A program made the position numbers and the translations under genes. The notes beneath the pieces were generated by a model. That model had not been told where the DNA came from. It worked only from the letters and a program-made list of their open reading frames with translations, and did no database searches. From contig NZ_CP093311.1 of assembly GCF_024498955.1 (NCBI RefSeq), positions 310,001-374,000 of the forward strand: a stretch of DNA of 64,000 bases, written 5' to 3'. Shown here one piece after another: positions 30,298 through 38,756 of this stretch (position 1 is the first letter of the stretch; every line of letters starts with the position of its first letter). The DNA comes from Thermomonas paludicola. GTDB lineage: Bacteria > Pseudomonadota > Gammaproteobacteria > Xanthomonadales > Xanthomonadaceae.

Positions 30298-30400
30298 CCC
30301 TCCCCTGCGCGCAGGGGAGGGCTGGGGCGGGGTTGGTTGGTGGCAGCCGCGCCCCGGTCTACCCCCTCCCAGCCTCCCCCTGCTTGCCGGGGGGGGTGTA
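30298..30400. repeat. GC-rich inverted-repeat element between nusB and thiL
   Basis: The 113-nt gap between nusB and thiL is almost filled by a palindromic element. An 11-bp perfect hairpin stem (30298-30308 with 30311-30321) is followed by a larger imperfect inverted repeat of about 30 nt (30307-30336 against 30358-30387, 22 of 30 matching). C-rich and G-rich tracts dominate, ending in a run of eight G at 30389-30396. It looks like the dispersed intergenic palindromes common in Xanthomonadaceae genomes; copies elsewhere could not be checked. Confidence 0.6.
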
Positions 30401-30404
30401 AAAA

Positions 30405-31346
30405 ATGGAATTCGATCTGATCGCCCGCATTCGCGCCCGTGCTGCGGCCCGCGCCGACGTGGCGCTTGGCATCGGCGACGACTGCGCACTGTTGTCGCCA
30501 CCGCCCGGCATGCAGTTGGCGCTGACCATGGACACGCTGAATGCCGGCGTGCATTTCCCTGCGGATACCGCGCCGGCCGATATTGGCTGGAAGGCGCTTG
30601 CGGTGAACCTGTCCGACCTTGCCGCGATGGGTGCGCAGCCCGCGTGGTGCACGCTGTCGCTGTCGCTGCCCGAGGCCGACATGGCGTTTGTCGATGCGTT
30701 CCTCGACGGCTTCCTGGCGCTGGCACAGCGGCATGGCATCGCCCTGGTCGGCGGCGACACGACGCGCGGCCCGCTGTCGATCAGCATCGCCGCGCACGGG
30801 TTCGTGGCGCCGGGCAAGGCATTGCGCCGCGATGGAGCGGGCGCGGGTGACGCAGTCTGGGTGAGCGGCACCGTGGGCGATGCGGCCGGCGCGTTGGCGC
30901 AGTGGCAGGCAGGCGGGGCGACGCACGCTGCGCTGCGTGCGCGGCTGGACCGGCCGGTGCCGCGCATCGAACTCGGGTCCGCGCTGCGCGGTTTGGCGAC
31001 CGCCTGCATCGACGTCTCCGACGGATTGCTCGCCGATCTTGCGCACATCTGCCGCGCCAGCGGCGTTGGCGCGGAGATCGATATCGACGCGCTGCCGGCC
31101 AGCGCAGCGCTGCGCGAGCAGTTCGATGCACCTGCGCGGCACCTGCTGCAGGCCACCGGCGGCGACGATTACGAGCTGTGCTTCACCGCATTGCCTTCGC
31201 GGCACGAGGACGTCCAGGCGCTGGCCGCCAGGCTTGCGCTTCCGTTGACCTGTATCGGCAGGATTGTCGATGGCAACGGCGTGGCATGCGACGGCCTGGC
31301 GATGGGCGATGCCAGGCCGGGCTTCCAGCATTTCGCCACGCGTTGA
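30405..31346 (+). CDS. thiL: Thiamine-monophosphate kinase ThiL
   Basis: 313-residue ATP-dependent kinase making thiamine diphosphate, with the PurM/AIRS-type fold. Motifs: ALGIGDDCALL near the N-terminus, TMDTLNAGVHF, WKALAVNLSDLAAMGAQP, LVGGDTTRGPLSIS and CIDVSDGLLADLAHI, then ATGGDDYELCFT. These Asp-rich loops bind the magnesium and the two phosphates. It follows nusB on the same strand, but the hairpin repeat between them may reduce read-through. Stop codon is 6 nt from the convergent FAD-oxidase gene. Confidence 0.94.
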   Translation: MEFDLIARIRARAAARADVALGIGDDCALLSPPPGMQLALTMDTLNAGVHFPADTAPADIGWKALAVNLSDLAAMGAQPAWCTLSLSLPEADMAFVDAFLDGFLALAQRHGIALVGGDTTRGPLSISIAAHGFVAPGKALRRDGAGAGDAVWVSGTVGDAAGALAQWQAGGATHAALRARLDRPVPRIELGSALRGLATACIDVSDGLLADLAHICRASGVGAEIDIDALPASAALREQFDAPARHLLQATGGDDYELCFTALPSRHEDVQALAARLALPLTCIGRIVDGNGVACDGLAMGDARPGFQHFATR

Positions 31347-31352
31347 CCCGGA

Positions 31353-32732
31353 TCAGGTGGCGTCCGGCAACACCTTGCCCGGATTGAGGATGCCGGCCGG
31401 GTCGAGCGCGCGCTTGACTGCGCGCATCGCCTCCAGCGTGGCGGCATCAAAGGCCTGCGCCATGAAATCGCGCTTGGACAGGCCGATGCCGTGCTCGCCA
31501 GAGAGCGTGCCGCCCAGCGCCAGCGCCAGCGTGAATACCTTTGGCAGCGCCGCCTGCGCGCGTGCGGTTTCGGCGGCATCGTCCGGGTGGTAGAGGAGAT
31601 TGACGTGCAGGTTGCCGTTGCCGGCGTGGCCGAAGCAGACGATGGTCAGCGCGCATTCGTCCGCCAGCGCCTCGACCCCGGCCACCAGGTCGGGGATGCG
31701 CGAGACCGGCACCACCACGTCTTCGTTGATCTTGCCGGGGGCGATACTGCGCAGCGCCGGTGACAATGCGCGCCGCGCCGCCCACAGCTTGTCGCGGGCG
31801 ATGCCGTCCTGCGCCACGTCCATGTCGATCAGGCCGTCGCCGTCGGCAGCTGCACCGAGTGCGGCGAGGATATCGGGCAGGCCATCGTGGCTGCCGTCGG
31901 CTTCGATCAACAGCATCGCGCCGGCCTCGGGCACATCGCTGCCGTTGCGGCGCAGCAGTTCGAGGCTGCGGCGATCCATGAACTCCAGCATCGCCGGCAC
32001 GACGGGCTGCGCCATCAGCCGCGAGACGGCGGCGGCGGCGCTGGCGGCATCGCGATAGAACGCGCGCAGACCGGCCTGTGCCTGCGGGCGCGGCGCGAGC
32101 TTCAGCGTGGCTTCCACGATCAGTGCCAGCGTGCCTTCGCTGCCGACCAGCAAATGGGTGAGGTCGTAGCCGCTGGAATCCTTGGTGTATGCACCGCCGC
32201 AGCGGATCAGTTCGCCCGCGCCGGTCACCGCCACCAGCCCCAGCACGTTGTCGCGGGTTGCGCCGTATTTCACGGCGCGCGGGCCGCCGGCATTGGTGGC
32301 CAGGTTGCCGCCGACGCTGCACATGTCGGCGCTGGACGGATCCGGCGGCCAGAACAGGCCGTGTGCCTGCAGCGCTTGCTGCAGCGCGCCGTTCAATAGG
32401 CCGGGTTCGACCACCACGCAGCGGTCGGCGGCGCGTATCTCGAGGATGCGATTCATGCGCGCGAACGACACCACCACGCTGCCGGCGGAAGGCACCGCGG
32501 CGCCGGTGGTGCCGGTGCCGGCGCCGCGCGCCACGAGCGGGACGCGGCACGCGCGGCACGCACGCACGATGGCGACGACTTGTTCGCGCGTGCGCGGAAA
32601 CGCCACTGCGGCGGGCAGCGCGTGGCGGCGCGAATCGTCGCCACCGTGGGCCTCGCGCGCGGCGTCATCCGTGTGCCAGCCGTCGCCCAGCAGCGCGGAC
32701 AGTTCGGTGACGATGGTGTCGGGCAGGGTCAT
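31353..32732 (-). CDS. FAD-linked oxidase (GlcD/D-2-hydroxyacid dehydrogenase type)
   Basis: 459-residue flavoprotein with an N-terminal PCMH-type FAD-binding domain (about 30-215; VPLVARGAGTGTTG, VVEPGLLNGAL, SADMCSVGGNLATNAGGPRAVKYG, GSEGTLALIVEATL) and a C-terminal FAD-oxidase domain (about 220-457; ALTIVCFGHAGNGNLHVN, GGTLSGEHGIGLSKRDF). The HAGNGNLH and GEHGIG metal-site stretches are those of D-lactate, glycolate and D-2-hydroxyglutarate dehydrogenases. No iron-sulfur domain is fused and no GlcE/GlcF partner is nearby, so the substrate is open. yraN lies 6 nt upstream on the same strand. Confidence 0.85.
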   Translation of the reverse strand: MTLPDTIVTELSALLGDGWHTDDAAREAHGGDDSRRHALPAAVAFPRTREQVVAIVRACRACRVPLVARGAGTGTTGAAVPSAGSVVVSFARMNRILEIRAADRCVVVEPGLLNGALQQALQAHGLFWPPDPSSADMCSVGGNLATNAGGPRAVKYGATRDNVLGLVAVTGAGELIRCGGAYTKDSSGYDLTHLLVGSEGTLALIVEATLKLAPRPQAQAGLRAFYRDAASAAAAVSRLMAQPVVPAMLEFMDRRSLELLRRNGSDVPEAGAMLLIEADGSHDGLPDILAALGAAADGDGLIDMDVAQDGIARDKLWAARRALSPALRSIAPGKINEDVVVPVSRIPDLVAGVEALADECALTIVCFGHAGNGNLHVNLLYHPDDAAETARAQAALPKVFTLALALGGTLSGEHGIGLSKRDFMAQAFDAATLEAMRAVKRALDPAGILNPGKVLPDAT

Positions 32733-32738
32733 GCGTCT

Positions 32739-33122
32739 TTAGTGGTCGTCGGCGCGAAAAGCATCGCGCAGCCAGTCGATATGCGGCGCGCGGGGGTCGC
32801 CGCTGGCGGCGATCACGTCGAAGCGGCAGGGCGCATCGGCATGTCGCGGGTGGCGGGCGAGATAGAGCCGCGCGGCGCCCACCAATTTGCGGCGCTTGCC
32901 GGCATCCACCGACGCGGCGCTGCCGCCGAAGGCGTCGCTGGCGCGATAGCGCACTTCCACGAACACCACGGTGGCGCCCTCGGCCATCACCAGGTCGACT
33001 TCGCCGATACGCGCGCTGGCGTTGCGGGCCAGCAGGCGCAGGCCCTGCTTCTGCAGCCAGGCCAGCGCGGCGGCCTCCACCGCATCGCCACGCGCGCGCC
33101 GATCGGGTTCAGCGTGCGCCAT
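32739..33122 (-). CDS. yraN: YraN family (UPF0102) nuclease-fold protein
   Basis: 127 residues from the ATG at 33122; a longer in-frame start at 33197 lies inside lpoA. The sequence shows the UPF0102 endonuclease-like core: [47 protein letters not shown] (the E-V-DLV and VEVR acidic/basic residues of the PD-(D/E)XK-like site), then [18 protein letters not shown]. Molecular role is unknown. It overlaps the 3' end of lpoA by 14 nt, giving the conserved lpoA-yraN pair next to rsmI. Confidence 0.9.
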   Translation of the reverse strand: MAHAEPDRRARGDAVEAAALAWLQKQGLRLLARNASARIGEVDLVMAEGATVVFVEVRYRASDAFGGSAASVDAGKRRKLVGAARLYLARHPRHADAPCRFDVIAASGDPRAPHIDWLRDAFRADDH

Positions 33123-34455
33123 CGGCCAGCGGCACCGGCTCGCCGGCGGTAAAGCGCGACCATGCCGGCCGGCGCAGCACGTTGCCGAAGCCGTCAAGGC
33201 TCAGCTGGCCGGTGGCGCCGGCAACGCTGGCGTTCGGCATCAGCGCCAGATGTTCCAGATAGGCGGTGAGCAGCCAGGCGTCGTAACCGAATGCGAACAG
33301 GCGTGCGGCCGGCCCGCGGGCAGTGGCGAGCTGGGTGCCGACGCTGGCCTGCGACGGCAGGCCGTCCACGCGATGCACCAGCCACGGTTCGATGGGAAAG
33401 ATGATGCCGTCCAGCACGATGTCTTCAGAAGCCTTGCCGGTGCCCGAGGTGATTTGCGAACTGGCCACGTGCGGCACGTTGCCCAAGCCGGCGGTGGTCA
33501 GCTGCGGGGCCACGGTGCGGGCCTGCGGTCCTTTCAGCACCAGCAACACGGCATCCGGCATGTCGGTCTGCGCAACTTGATGCAAGGCATCGGTCATCGA
33601 CCCGCCGACCCCCAGGCTTGCCACGACCTTCACGCTGCGGCGCTCCAGCTGGGCTTTGGCGGCTTCGGTGGTGCGCCGCTGTGCCTCTTCGCCGCCCGAG
33701 ATCAGCAGCACGCGCCGGCTGCCGCGCTCGATCAGGTATTGGGCGAGGCTGACGCCCTCGTCCTCGGGCGACAGCGAAAACGCCGCACTGCCGGGCGGCG
33801 GGCTGCGCAGGCCGCGATTGAGCGCCAGCAGCGGCAGGGTGAGGCCGTCGTCGGTAAACGTGGCATCGACCTCGTCGCGGCCCAGCGGGCCGACGATCAA
33901 ATCGTTGCCGTCCGCAGCCGCCCGCGCCAGCGCGGATTGGCTGCCGCCCGCGGTGTCGTAAAAGTGCAGCGCCGGGCGCCGGCGTGATTCGCCGTAGTAG
34001 CCGGCCAAATAACCATCGCGCACGGCAGCGGCAGCGGCGGTCTGGCTGCCGGATAGCGGCAGCAGGATGCCGACCTTCAGCGGTGGCCGGTAGCCATCGT
34101 GGTCTGCCGGCGGACGAGTGGCGGCGCCGAAGCTGGTCTCGCCGCGATCGAATGCGTGCGGCAACGGCAGGCCACGGCGCAGCAGTGCCCGGCCGGCGAA
34201 GTTGTACAGCGCGTCGCCGGCGGGCAGACGGGCGGCGTCGCGCGCCAGGGCGGCGTCGTCGAGCTGCGCCAGCAGACGTTCAATGGCCTCGGTGTTGGCG
34301 CGCCGCGCCTGTCCGCTCAGGCCCGCATGAGCCGCGGCCAGCGCCTGCGCCTGCATGGTCACCGCGGCATAGGCCGGGGCTGCTTGCGGGGGACGAGTGT
34401 CCACGTTGGCGCAGCCGGCCACGGCCAGCAGCAGGGTGACGATTGCAATTCGCAT
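33109..34455 (-). CDS. lpoA: Penicillin-binding protein activator LpoA-like lipoprotein
   Basis: 448 residues with a lipoprotein signal ([15 protein letters not shown], lipobox AVAGC). A short helical N-terminal part is followed by a type I periplasmic-binding-protein fold domain (about 125-420): [57 protein letters not shown] and [12 protein letters not shown]. LpoA is an outer-membrane lipoprotein that activates the glycosyltransferase and transpeptidase PBP1A. The N-terminal TPR-like part is shorter than in Escherichia coli LpoA. The ATG at 34455 is preferred over a GTG at 34464. Divergent from rsmI, 69 nt between starts. Confidence 0.85.
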   Translation of the reverse strand: MRIAIVTLLLAVAGCANVDTRPPQAAPAYAAVTMQAQALAAAHAGLSGQARRANTEAIERLLAQLDDAALARDAARLPAGDALYNFAGRALLRRGLPLPHAFDRGETSFGAATRPPADHDGYRPPLKVGILLPLSGSQTAAAAAVRDGYLAGYYGESRRRPALHFYDTAGGSQSALARAAADGNDLIVGPLGRDEVDATFTDDGLTLPLLALNRGLRSPPPGSAAFSLSPEDEGVSLAQYLIERGSRRVLLISGGEEAQRRTTEAAKAQLERRSVKVVASLGVGGSMTDALHQVAQTDMPDAVLLVLKGPQARTVAPQLTTAGLGNVPHVASSQITSGTGKASEDIVLDGIIFPIEPWLVHRVDGLPSQASVGTQLATARGPAARLFAFGYDAWLLTAYLEHLALMPNASVAGATGQLSLDGFGNVLRRPAWSRFTAGEPVPLADGAR

Positions 34456-34524
34456 CAGGGCCACGGTTGGGCGCTCGTTCGGTAACCGGCTACGATTCTA
34501 CCTGCGCACACGTGGAAGACAGGC

Positions 34525-35346
34525 ATGCAAGACACCGGAACGCTTCACGTCGTGGCCACGCCGATTGGCAATCTGGGCGACTTGAGTCCACGCGCGCTGG
34601 ACACCCTGCGCGCCGTCGCGGCCATCTGTGCCGAAGACACCCGTCGCAGCGGCCAGCTGCTGGCGCATTTCGGCATTGCAAAACCGCTGCTGGCGCTGCA
34701 CGAGCACAACGAAGATGCCATTGCACAGAAACTGGTGGCGCGCCTGCTGGCCGGCGAGTCGCTGGCACTGGTTTCCGATGCGGGCACGCCGCTGGTCTCC
34801 GATCCCGGTTTCCGGCTGGTGCGCGCCGCGCGCGCGGCCGGCGTGAAGGTCAGCCCGGTGCCGGGCGCGTCGGCGCTGATCGCGGCCTTGAGCGTGGCCG
34901 GGTTGCCCAGCGACCGCTTCGCGTTCGAGGGCTTCCTGCCGGCGAAGGCTGCGGCGCGACGCGAGCGCTTGCAGGGCCTGGTGGCCGAACCGCGCACGCT
35001 GATCTTCTACGAGTCCTCGCACCGCATCGGCGAGACCCTGGCCGACATGGCGCTGGCGTTCGGCGATGAGCGCCCGGCGGTGCTGGCCCGCGAACTGACC
35101 AAACTGTTTGAAACCGTGCTGGATGGGACGTTGTCCGGCCTGCTGGCGCAGGTCGAAGCCGACCCCGACCAGCGCAAGGGCGAGTTCGTGCTGCTGGTAC
35201 AGGGCGCGGGCGAGGATGCGGATGCCAGGGTGGCAGAAGGTCGGCGCCTGTATGCCGCGATCAGCCAACACCTGCCGCCCTCGACCGCAGCCAGGTTGGC
35301 CGCGGATTTGTCCGGCGCGCCGCGCAAGGCGTTGTACGGGGGATAA
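34525..35346 (+). CDS. rsmI: 16S rRNA (cytidine 2'-O-)methyltransferase RsmI
   Basis: 273-residue SAM-dependent tetrapyrrole-methylase-fold enzyme that methylates the 2'-O of C1402 of 16S rRNA. Motifs: LHVVATPIGNLGDLSPRAL, ICAEDTRRSGQLLAHF, LALVSDAGTPLVSDPGFRLVRAA, PVPGASALIAALSVAGLPSDRF, FYESSHRIGETLADM and KLFETVLDGT. Length fits the family. It is followed by the RNase P RNA on the same strand with under 40 nt between; RsmI next to lpoA/yraN and rnpB is conserved in other gammaproteobacteria. Confidence 0.95.
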   Translation: MQDTGTLHVVATPIGNLGDLSPRALDTLRAVAAICAEDTRRSGQLLAHFGIAKPLLALHEHNEDAIAQKLVARLLAGESLALVSDAGTPLVSDPGFRLVRAARAAGVKVSPVPGASALIAALSVAGLPSDRFAFEGFLPAKAAARRERLQGLVAEPRTLIFYESSHRIGETLADMALAFGDERPAVLARELTKLFETVLDGTLSGLLAQVEADPDQRKGEFVLLVQGAGEDADARVAEGRRLYAAISQHLPPSTAARLAADLSGAPRKALYGG

Positions 35347-35384
35347 GGGCACGCCGTGCCGGCACGTGCGACAATCCGCCCCGG

Positions 35385-35836
35385 CGGAGTCGGCCAGGCA
35401 GTCGCGTCATCCTTCGGGATGCCGAGGAAAGTCCGGGCTCCACAGGGCACGGTGCCAGGTAACGCCTGGGCGGCGCGAGCCGACGGAAAGTGCAACAGAA
35501 AGATACCGCCGATGGCCCTGTCACCCCTTTGCCGCCGCTGGCCGACATGGCCAGGCTCTGGACGTGTCGGCGCAGCCGACCAGATCTTTTCCGGAGCCGG
35601 CAAAGGGGTGGCAGGGATCAGGCAAGGGTGAAATGGTGCGGTAAGAGCGCACCGCGAGTCTGGCAACAGACCGGCACGGCAAACCCCACCGGGAGCAAGA
35701 CCAAATAGGGAGACGATGAGGCGGCCCGCCGAGTCTCCGGGTAGGTTGCTCGAGCGTATCGGCGACGATGCGCCTAGAGGAATGGCTGCCACGGCGCGCA
35801 AGCGCTGACAGGACCCGGCTTATCGGCCGGCTCCGC
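35385..35836 (+). ncRNA. rnpB: RNase P RNA (bacterial class A) with enlarged P12
   Basis: Catalytic RNA of RNase P, which matures tRNA 5' ends. Conserved blocks are GAGGAAAGTCCGGGCTCC (35424-35441), GCCAGGTAACGCCTGG (35453-35468), AAGGGTGAAATGGTGCGGTAAGAG (35624-35647, cited only as position), AGAGCGCACCGCG, and GGTAGG...TTGCTCGAGC near 35740-35755, ending with ACCCGGCTTATCGGCCGGCTCC. P1 forms between GGAGTCGGCC (35386-35395) and GGCCGGCTCC (35825-35834). The exact ends are uncertain by a few bases. The RNA is about 450 nt, longer than the 377 nt of Escherichia coli, because the P12 arm (35516-35616) is about 100 nt long and branched. Confidence 0.95.
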
Positions 35837-35839
35837 CCC

Positions 35840-36171
35840 TTCGCGTGCCATGGGCCCGTAGGCCCTGTCACCGTGATGCCGTGCGCCTTGAGACTGTCGA
35901 AAGGCGCGGCGAAGTGCCGCGCTTGCGGGCTGTCCCGTCGGTGGTTCGACAGGCTCACTACGAGTGGGAGTACTCACGGGCGGTCGAGATCCGGAATTCC
36001 ATTGACTCATCACGAGCGGGAGTCGCCCGGCTGGCGATACGCGGAGTGCGCGCGAGGGTTGCCGAGTGATACGTAACACTTGGCTGTGTCTCGGTTGAGA
36101 CAGGCTTACGCCGGATCGATCATATATAGTTCCAGTGGCGTTGGAGTCCGGCGCTGGATGAGGCCTGTCGC
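35840..36171. other. Non-coding region between rnpB and the GT2 gene
   Basis: 332 bases without a supportable gene. It begins with a short 5-bp hairpin (GGGCC-CGTA-GGCCC, 35852-35865) that might help end the RNase P transcript, continues with a REP-like palindrome (35889-35957), and ends with an A+T-rich patch CATATATAGT (36121-36130) about 45 nt before the GT2 start, a plausible -10 region although no good -35 matches it. Confidence 0.6.
35889..35957. repeat. REP-like palindromic element
   Basis: Outer arms TGAGACTGTCGAA (35889-35901) and TTCGACAGGCTCA (35945-35957) are inverted repeats of 13 nt with one mismatch. Inside, a perfect 7-bp hairpin GCGCGGC-GAAGT-GCCGCGC spans 35904-35922. The TTCGACAGGCTCA core is a very common dispersed intergenic repeat in gamma- and betaproteobacterial genomes. 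It is probably a degenerate REP-type element; copies elsewhere in the genome could not be counted. Confidence 0.6.
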
Positions 36172-37185
36172 ATGCACCCCGTTTCCGAATCTTCCCCGTC
36201 ACGGGATCCGGCCGTTGGTGGTGCCGCGCAGTCCGCGCGCGCGCGCGCGCGGCCCAGCATGTCTTGCGTCATTCCCTGCCGCAACGAGGCGGGAAACCTC
36301 GACCTGCTGCTGCCGCGGCTACTGGCTGTGCTGGAACCGCTGGCCCCGTCATGGGAGGTGATCCTGGTCGATGACGGCAGCACCGACGACACCCCGCAGC
36401 GGCTGGTGGAGTGGGCCCGCCGTGCCGGCATCCGTTCGGTCGAGCTGTCGCGCAACTTCGGCAAGGAGGCGGCGCTGACCGCCGGGCTGCAGACCGCGCG
36501 CGGCGAGGTGGTGGTGATGCTGGATGCCGACCTCCAGCATGAGCCGGAGCTGATCCCGACCCTGCTGGAAAAATGGCGGGAAGGTGCCGACAGCGTGTAC
36601 GCCGTGCGCAGCAACCGCGCCGACGAAAGTCTGTTCAAGCGGCTCGGCGCGCGCGGCTTCTATGCGCTGGTGAACGCGGGAGACCGGGTGAAGATCCCGC
36701 CCGACGCCGGCGATTTCCGACTGATGGATCGTGCGGTGGTGGAGGCGCTGCTGGCCCTGCCAGAGTGCAACCGGTTCATGAAGGGGCTGTACGCCTGGGT
36801 CGGGTTCCGCGCGGTGGCGGTGCCCTACATGCCGGCCGCGCGCGCCGGCGGACGCACCCATTTCCGGCCGATGCGGCTGGTGAGCTTTGCCCTGGACGGC
36901 CTGATCGGCTTCTCCACCTAGCCGCTGCGCCTGCTTACCCTGACCGGCTTTGCGTTGGCGCTGCTGGCGTTCGGCTACGGCCTGCTCCTGGTGGTCGAAT
37001 ACCTGTTGCACGGACACCGGGTCAGTGGCTGGACCACCATCGTCGTCGGCGTGATGTTCTCCGCCGGGCTGCAGCTGGTCTCGCTGGGGGTGGTTGGCGA
37101 ATACGTCGGGCGCATTTTCGAGGAGGTCAAGCGGCGTCCGCTGTACATCGTCAGGCGCCGTCACGGCCAGGGGCTGGGCGAATGA
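36172..37185 (+). pseudogene. Polyprenyl-phosphate GT2 glycosyltransferase (ArnC/DPM1-like) with in-frame TAG
   Basis: The frame encodes a family 2 glycosyltransferase of the ArnC/GtrB/dolichol-phosphate-mannose type that loads a sugar onto undecaprenyl phosphate. Catalytic domain: CVIPCRNEAGNLDLLLPRL, VILVDDGSTDDT, VVMLDADLQHEPELIP (DAD metal site), AGDFRLMDR. A TAG at 36919-36921 stops it after 249 codons within the conserved FS-x-x-PLRL junction (FST-stop-PLRLL). The same frame continues without interruption for 88 codons to 37185 and encodes the two expected C-terminal membrane helices and the GEYVGRIFEEVKRRPLY end. Thus either a recent nonsense mutation, a sequencing error or suppression. 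The truncated 36172-36921 product keeps the catalytic domain but not the membrane anchor. An internal ATG at 36259 follows a (CG)9 repeat. ATGA overlap with the GT39 gene. Confidence 0.8.
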
Positions 37186-38756
37186 GCGCGCCGTCGCGGG
37201 ACGCCCACCCCGGGCTGGCACGGATCGCCCTGCTGGCCCTGCTGTGGCTGGCGCTGCTGGCCTGGGCGCGACCGCTGTTGCTGCCCGACGAAGGCCGCTA
37301 CGTCGGCGTGGCTTGGGGCATGCTGCGCAGCGGTGATTGGCTGACCCCGACCCTGGACGGGCTGCCGTACTTCCACAAGCCGCCGTTGTTCTACTGGATC
37401 ACCGCGACTGCGATGAAGTTGTTCGGGGTGTGGGAGTGGCCGGCGCGGTTGGCGTCGGTCCTTGGCGCGTGGGCCGGGGCGCTGGCAGTGTTCCTGCTGC
37501 TGCGACGCTGGTGGGGCGAGCGCGATGCGCGTCTGGCGCTGTGGGTCCTACTGCTGCAGCCGGCGTTCTACCTGGGCGCGCAGTTTGCCAACCTCGACAT
37601 GCTGGTGGCCGGCGCGATCACCGTCACCATCGCGCTGTTGGCGCAGGCGGCGCTGGCGCTGGAGCGCGACCAGCCTTACCGCAGCGCGCTGCTGGGCGCG
37701 TATGTCGCGGCCGCGCTGGCTGTGCTGGCCAAGGGCCTGATCGGAATGGTGCTGCCGGGGCTGGTGGTGACTGCCTGGCTGCTGTCGGGCGGACGCTGGC
37801 GCACCTGGCTGCGGCTGCTTTCGCTGCCGGGGCTGGTGCTGTTCGCGCTGGTCGCGGCGCCATGGTTCATTGCCATGCAGCAGCGATTTCCGGAATTCCT
37901 GCATTACTTCTTCGTGGTTCAGCACTTCCAGCGCTTCGCGGAATCCGGCTTCAACAACGTGCAGCCGTTCTGGTTCTATCCGGCGGTGCTGGTGCTGGCC
38001 ACCCTGACGTGGTTGCCCTGGCTGAAGCCGCTGTTCGCGCGTGGCGAGACCGTCGATCCGCTGCGCGCCGACCTGCGCCGGCTGATGTGGCTGTGGGTGG
38101 TGCTTGTGACCGGGTTCTTCTCGCTACCGGCGTCCAAACTGGTGGGCTACATCCTGCCGGCGATCCCGCCGCTGGCGGTGCTGTTGGCGGACGGGGTCGC
38201 GGTCTATCGCAGGCGGCATGGCCGCCTCGGGCGCGGCTGGTGGGCCAGCGCCGGTGTCTCGGTGGCGTTTTGCGTGCTGGTGATCAGCGTGCTCGCGGCG
38301 CGCACGCCGCATTCGAGCAAGGGGCTGGGGCTGGAGCTGCGCGCCCAGCGCCAGGCGGGCGAGCCGGTGTTCCTGCTGGGCGAGTATTACTTCGACCTGC
38401 CGATCTACGCGCGCCTGGAACAGCCGGTGGCCTACGTGCTGGACTGGGACGACCCGGCGATCCGCGCGCGCGATACCTGGCGCAAGGAACTGGCCGATGC
38501 CGGTGGCTTCGATCCGGCGCTGGCGCCCACGCTGCTGCTGCGTCCAGTGCAGCTGGCGCCGTCCCTGTGCCGGTCGCCGGTGGCCTGGCTGGTGGGGCCG
38601 CGGGCCGCGCCGCAGACGTTCCCGGTGCTGGGGCAGGCGCGTCAGGTGGCGGCGAATGGCGAAGCTGCGCTGTGGCGGATCACGCCTGCCGCGCCCGCGG
38701 TCAGGGCTGCCCTGGGCTGCCCCGGAACACCCACAGCCGGCTCACCATCCAGGTGA
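37182..38756 (+). CDS. ArnT-like GT39 glycosyltransferase
   Basis: 524-residue polytopic inner-membrane enzyme of the ArnT/PMT family, which transfers a sugar from a polyprenyl phosphate donor to lipid A or another periplasmic acceptor. The first periplasmic loop has the family signature LLLPDEGRYVGVAWGML and DGLPYFHKPPLFYW (catalytic acidic DE pair). About 11-12 hydrophobic helices follow, then a soluble C-terminal periplasmic domain (from about 385: GEPVFLLGEYYFDLP, PVAYVLDWDDPA). Length is near Escherichia coli ArnT (550). It overlaps the upstream GT2 frame by 4 nt and its last 56 nt overlap the 3' end of the convergent gtrA-like gene. Confidence 0.88.
   Translation: MSAPSRDAHPGLARIALLALLWLALLAWARPLLLPDEGRYVGVAWGMLRSGDWLTPTLDGLPYFHKPPLFYWITATAMKLFGVWEWPARLASVLGAWAGALAVFLLLRRWWGERDARLALWVLLLQPAFYLGAQFANLDMLVAGAITVTIALLAQAALALERDQPYRSALLGAYVAAALAVLAKGLIGMVLPGLVVTAWLLSGGRWRTWLRLLSLPGLVLFALVAAPWFIAMQQRFPEFLHYFFVVQHFQRFAESGFNNVQPFWFYPAVLVLATLTWLPWLKPLFARGETVDPLRADLRRLMWLWVVLVTGFFSLPASKLVGYILPAIPPLAVLLADGVAVYRRRHGRLGRGWWASAGVSVAFCVLVISVLAARTPHSSKGLGLELRAQRQAGEPVFLLGEYYFDLPIYARLEQPVAYVLDWDDPAIRARDTWRKELADAGGFDPALAPTLLLRPVQLAPSLCRSPVAWLVGPRAAPQTFPVLGQARQVAANGEAALWRITPAAPAVRAALGCPGTPTAGSPSR

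Noticed and set aside
35869..35883. Repetition of GGCCCTGTCACC at 35513 and 35862 as a possible duplication of part of rnpB.
   Set aside because: Only about 12 bases are shared and the flanks differ, so it is most likely chance.
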